Made by a program: the position numbers and the translations under genes. From IMG/VR virus record IMGVR_UViG_3300028423_000707, positions 1-29,808 of that record: DNA of 29,808 nt; one strand, 5' to 3'. Positions 29,780-29,808 of the stretch are shown one piece after another. Source of the stretch: a virus. The first letter of the stretch is position 1. Every line of letters begins with the position of its first letter. The notes under the pieces are model-generated. The model ran no database searches. It had not been told where the DNA came from and saw only the letters and a program-made list of their open reading frames with translations.

Positions 29780-29808
29780 ATGACCGACGGCGAGATTTCA
29801 AGAAGTGC
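29780..29808 (+). CDS. Start of a gene cut by the window end
   Basis: ATG behind AAGGAA, encoding 'MTDGEISRS' before the window ends. Too short to identify. By position after a terminator and control region it begins a new operon. Confidence 0.5.

Noticed and set aside
29575-29781. 68-residue minus-strand frame at the right end
   Set aside because: No ribosome site, no recognisable motif, and its start overlaps the better-supported plus-strand ATG at 29780; kept as an intergenic region.

Overview
This window is best read as part of a tailed-phage genome, or a prophage-like or metagenome-assembled phage contig, whose host is an actinobacterium. The phage signs are a baseplate/tail-fibre protein with collagen-like repeats, two related holin-like proteins, an M23-LysM endolysin, many tiny tightly overlapping genes and a phage tRNA. 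The actinobacterial signs are a WhiB regulator, a DUF3039 protein, NrdHIEF of mycobacterial type, and start codons placed 6-8 bases after a -10 box (leaderless transcripts). The DNA is moderately AT-rich by eye, which would suit low-GC freshwater or marine Actinobacteria better than Streptomyces or Mycobacterium. That host guess is inference.

Layout. (1) 1-1000, minus strand: tail/baseplate protein split by a +1 frameshift. (2) 1.1-6.1 kb, plus: DUF3039 protein, then a class Ib ribonucleotide reductase operon nrdH-nrdI-nrdE-(GH130-like propeller)-nrdF and a zinc-ribbon protein. nrdF carries a deletion plus frameshift. (3) 6.1-9.5 kb, plus: whiB, a holin-like gene, a strong terminator, and conserved phage proteins. 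(4) 9.2-16.3 kb, plus: one tightly packed transcription unit beginning at a palindrome and a small serine recombinase, then two paralogous proteins of unknown function, two complete but divergent flavin-dependent (tryptophan-type) halogenases separated by a two-helix membrane protein, and a polysaccharide pyruvyl transferase-like protein. This is the most unusual part of the window. (5) 16.3-21.6 kb, plus: short genes, including three tandem copies of a small MerR/excisionase-like domain, a T4 DenV-like pyrimidine-dimer glycosylase, tRNA-Arg(ACG), a long hairpin, and two related CDGCC proteins. (6) 21.6-26.6 kb, mostly minus: the lysis region, with an M23-LysM endolysin, a small membrane protein, a large secreted Pro/Glu-repeat protein and a second holin-like protein. 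A plus-strand pair, a degenerate dUTPase-fold protein and an unknown protein, lies inside it, bounded by strong terminators. (7) 26.7-29.8 kb: small membrane proteins, a minus-strand gene, a ~470 bp intergenic region rich in repeats and palindromes, then zinc-finger, Lys/Ala/Pro-rich and Cys-cluster proteins, a terminator, and the first codons of a further gene.

How it may work together: the nrd operon supplies deoxynucleotides and DenV-like repair protects phage DNA. WhiB and the small helix-turn-helix proteins probably regulate phage or host transcription. The holins, endolysin and secreted protein are a plausible lysis and envelope module. The halogenase block looks like an auxiliary cargo operon that would chlorinate or brominate an unknown substrate, possibly with the paralogous unknown proteins as partners. 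No flavin reductase is visible here, so reduced FAD would have to come from the host or from outside the window. Three genes (tail protein, nrdF, secreted protein) carry frame breaks, two of them at G-runs, so assembly or sequencing error must be excluded before they are treated as biology.
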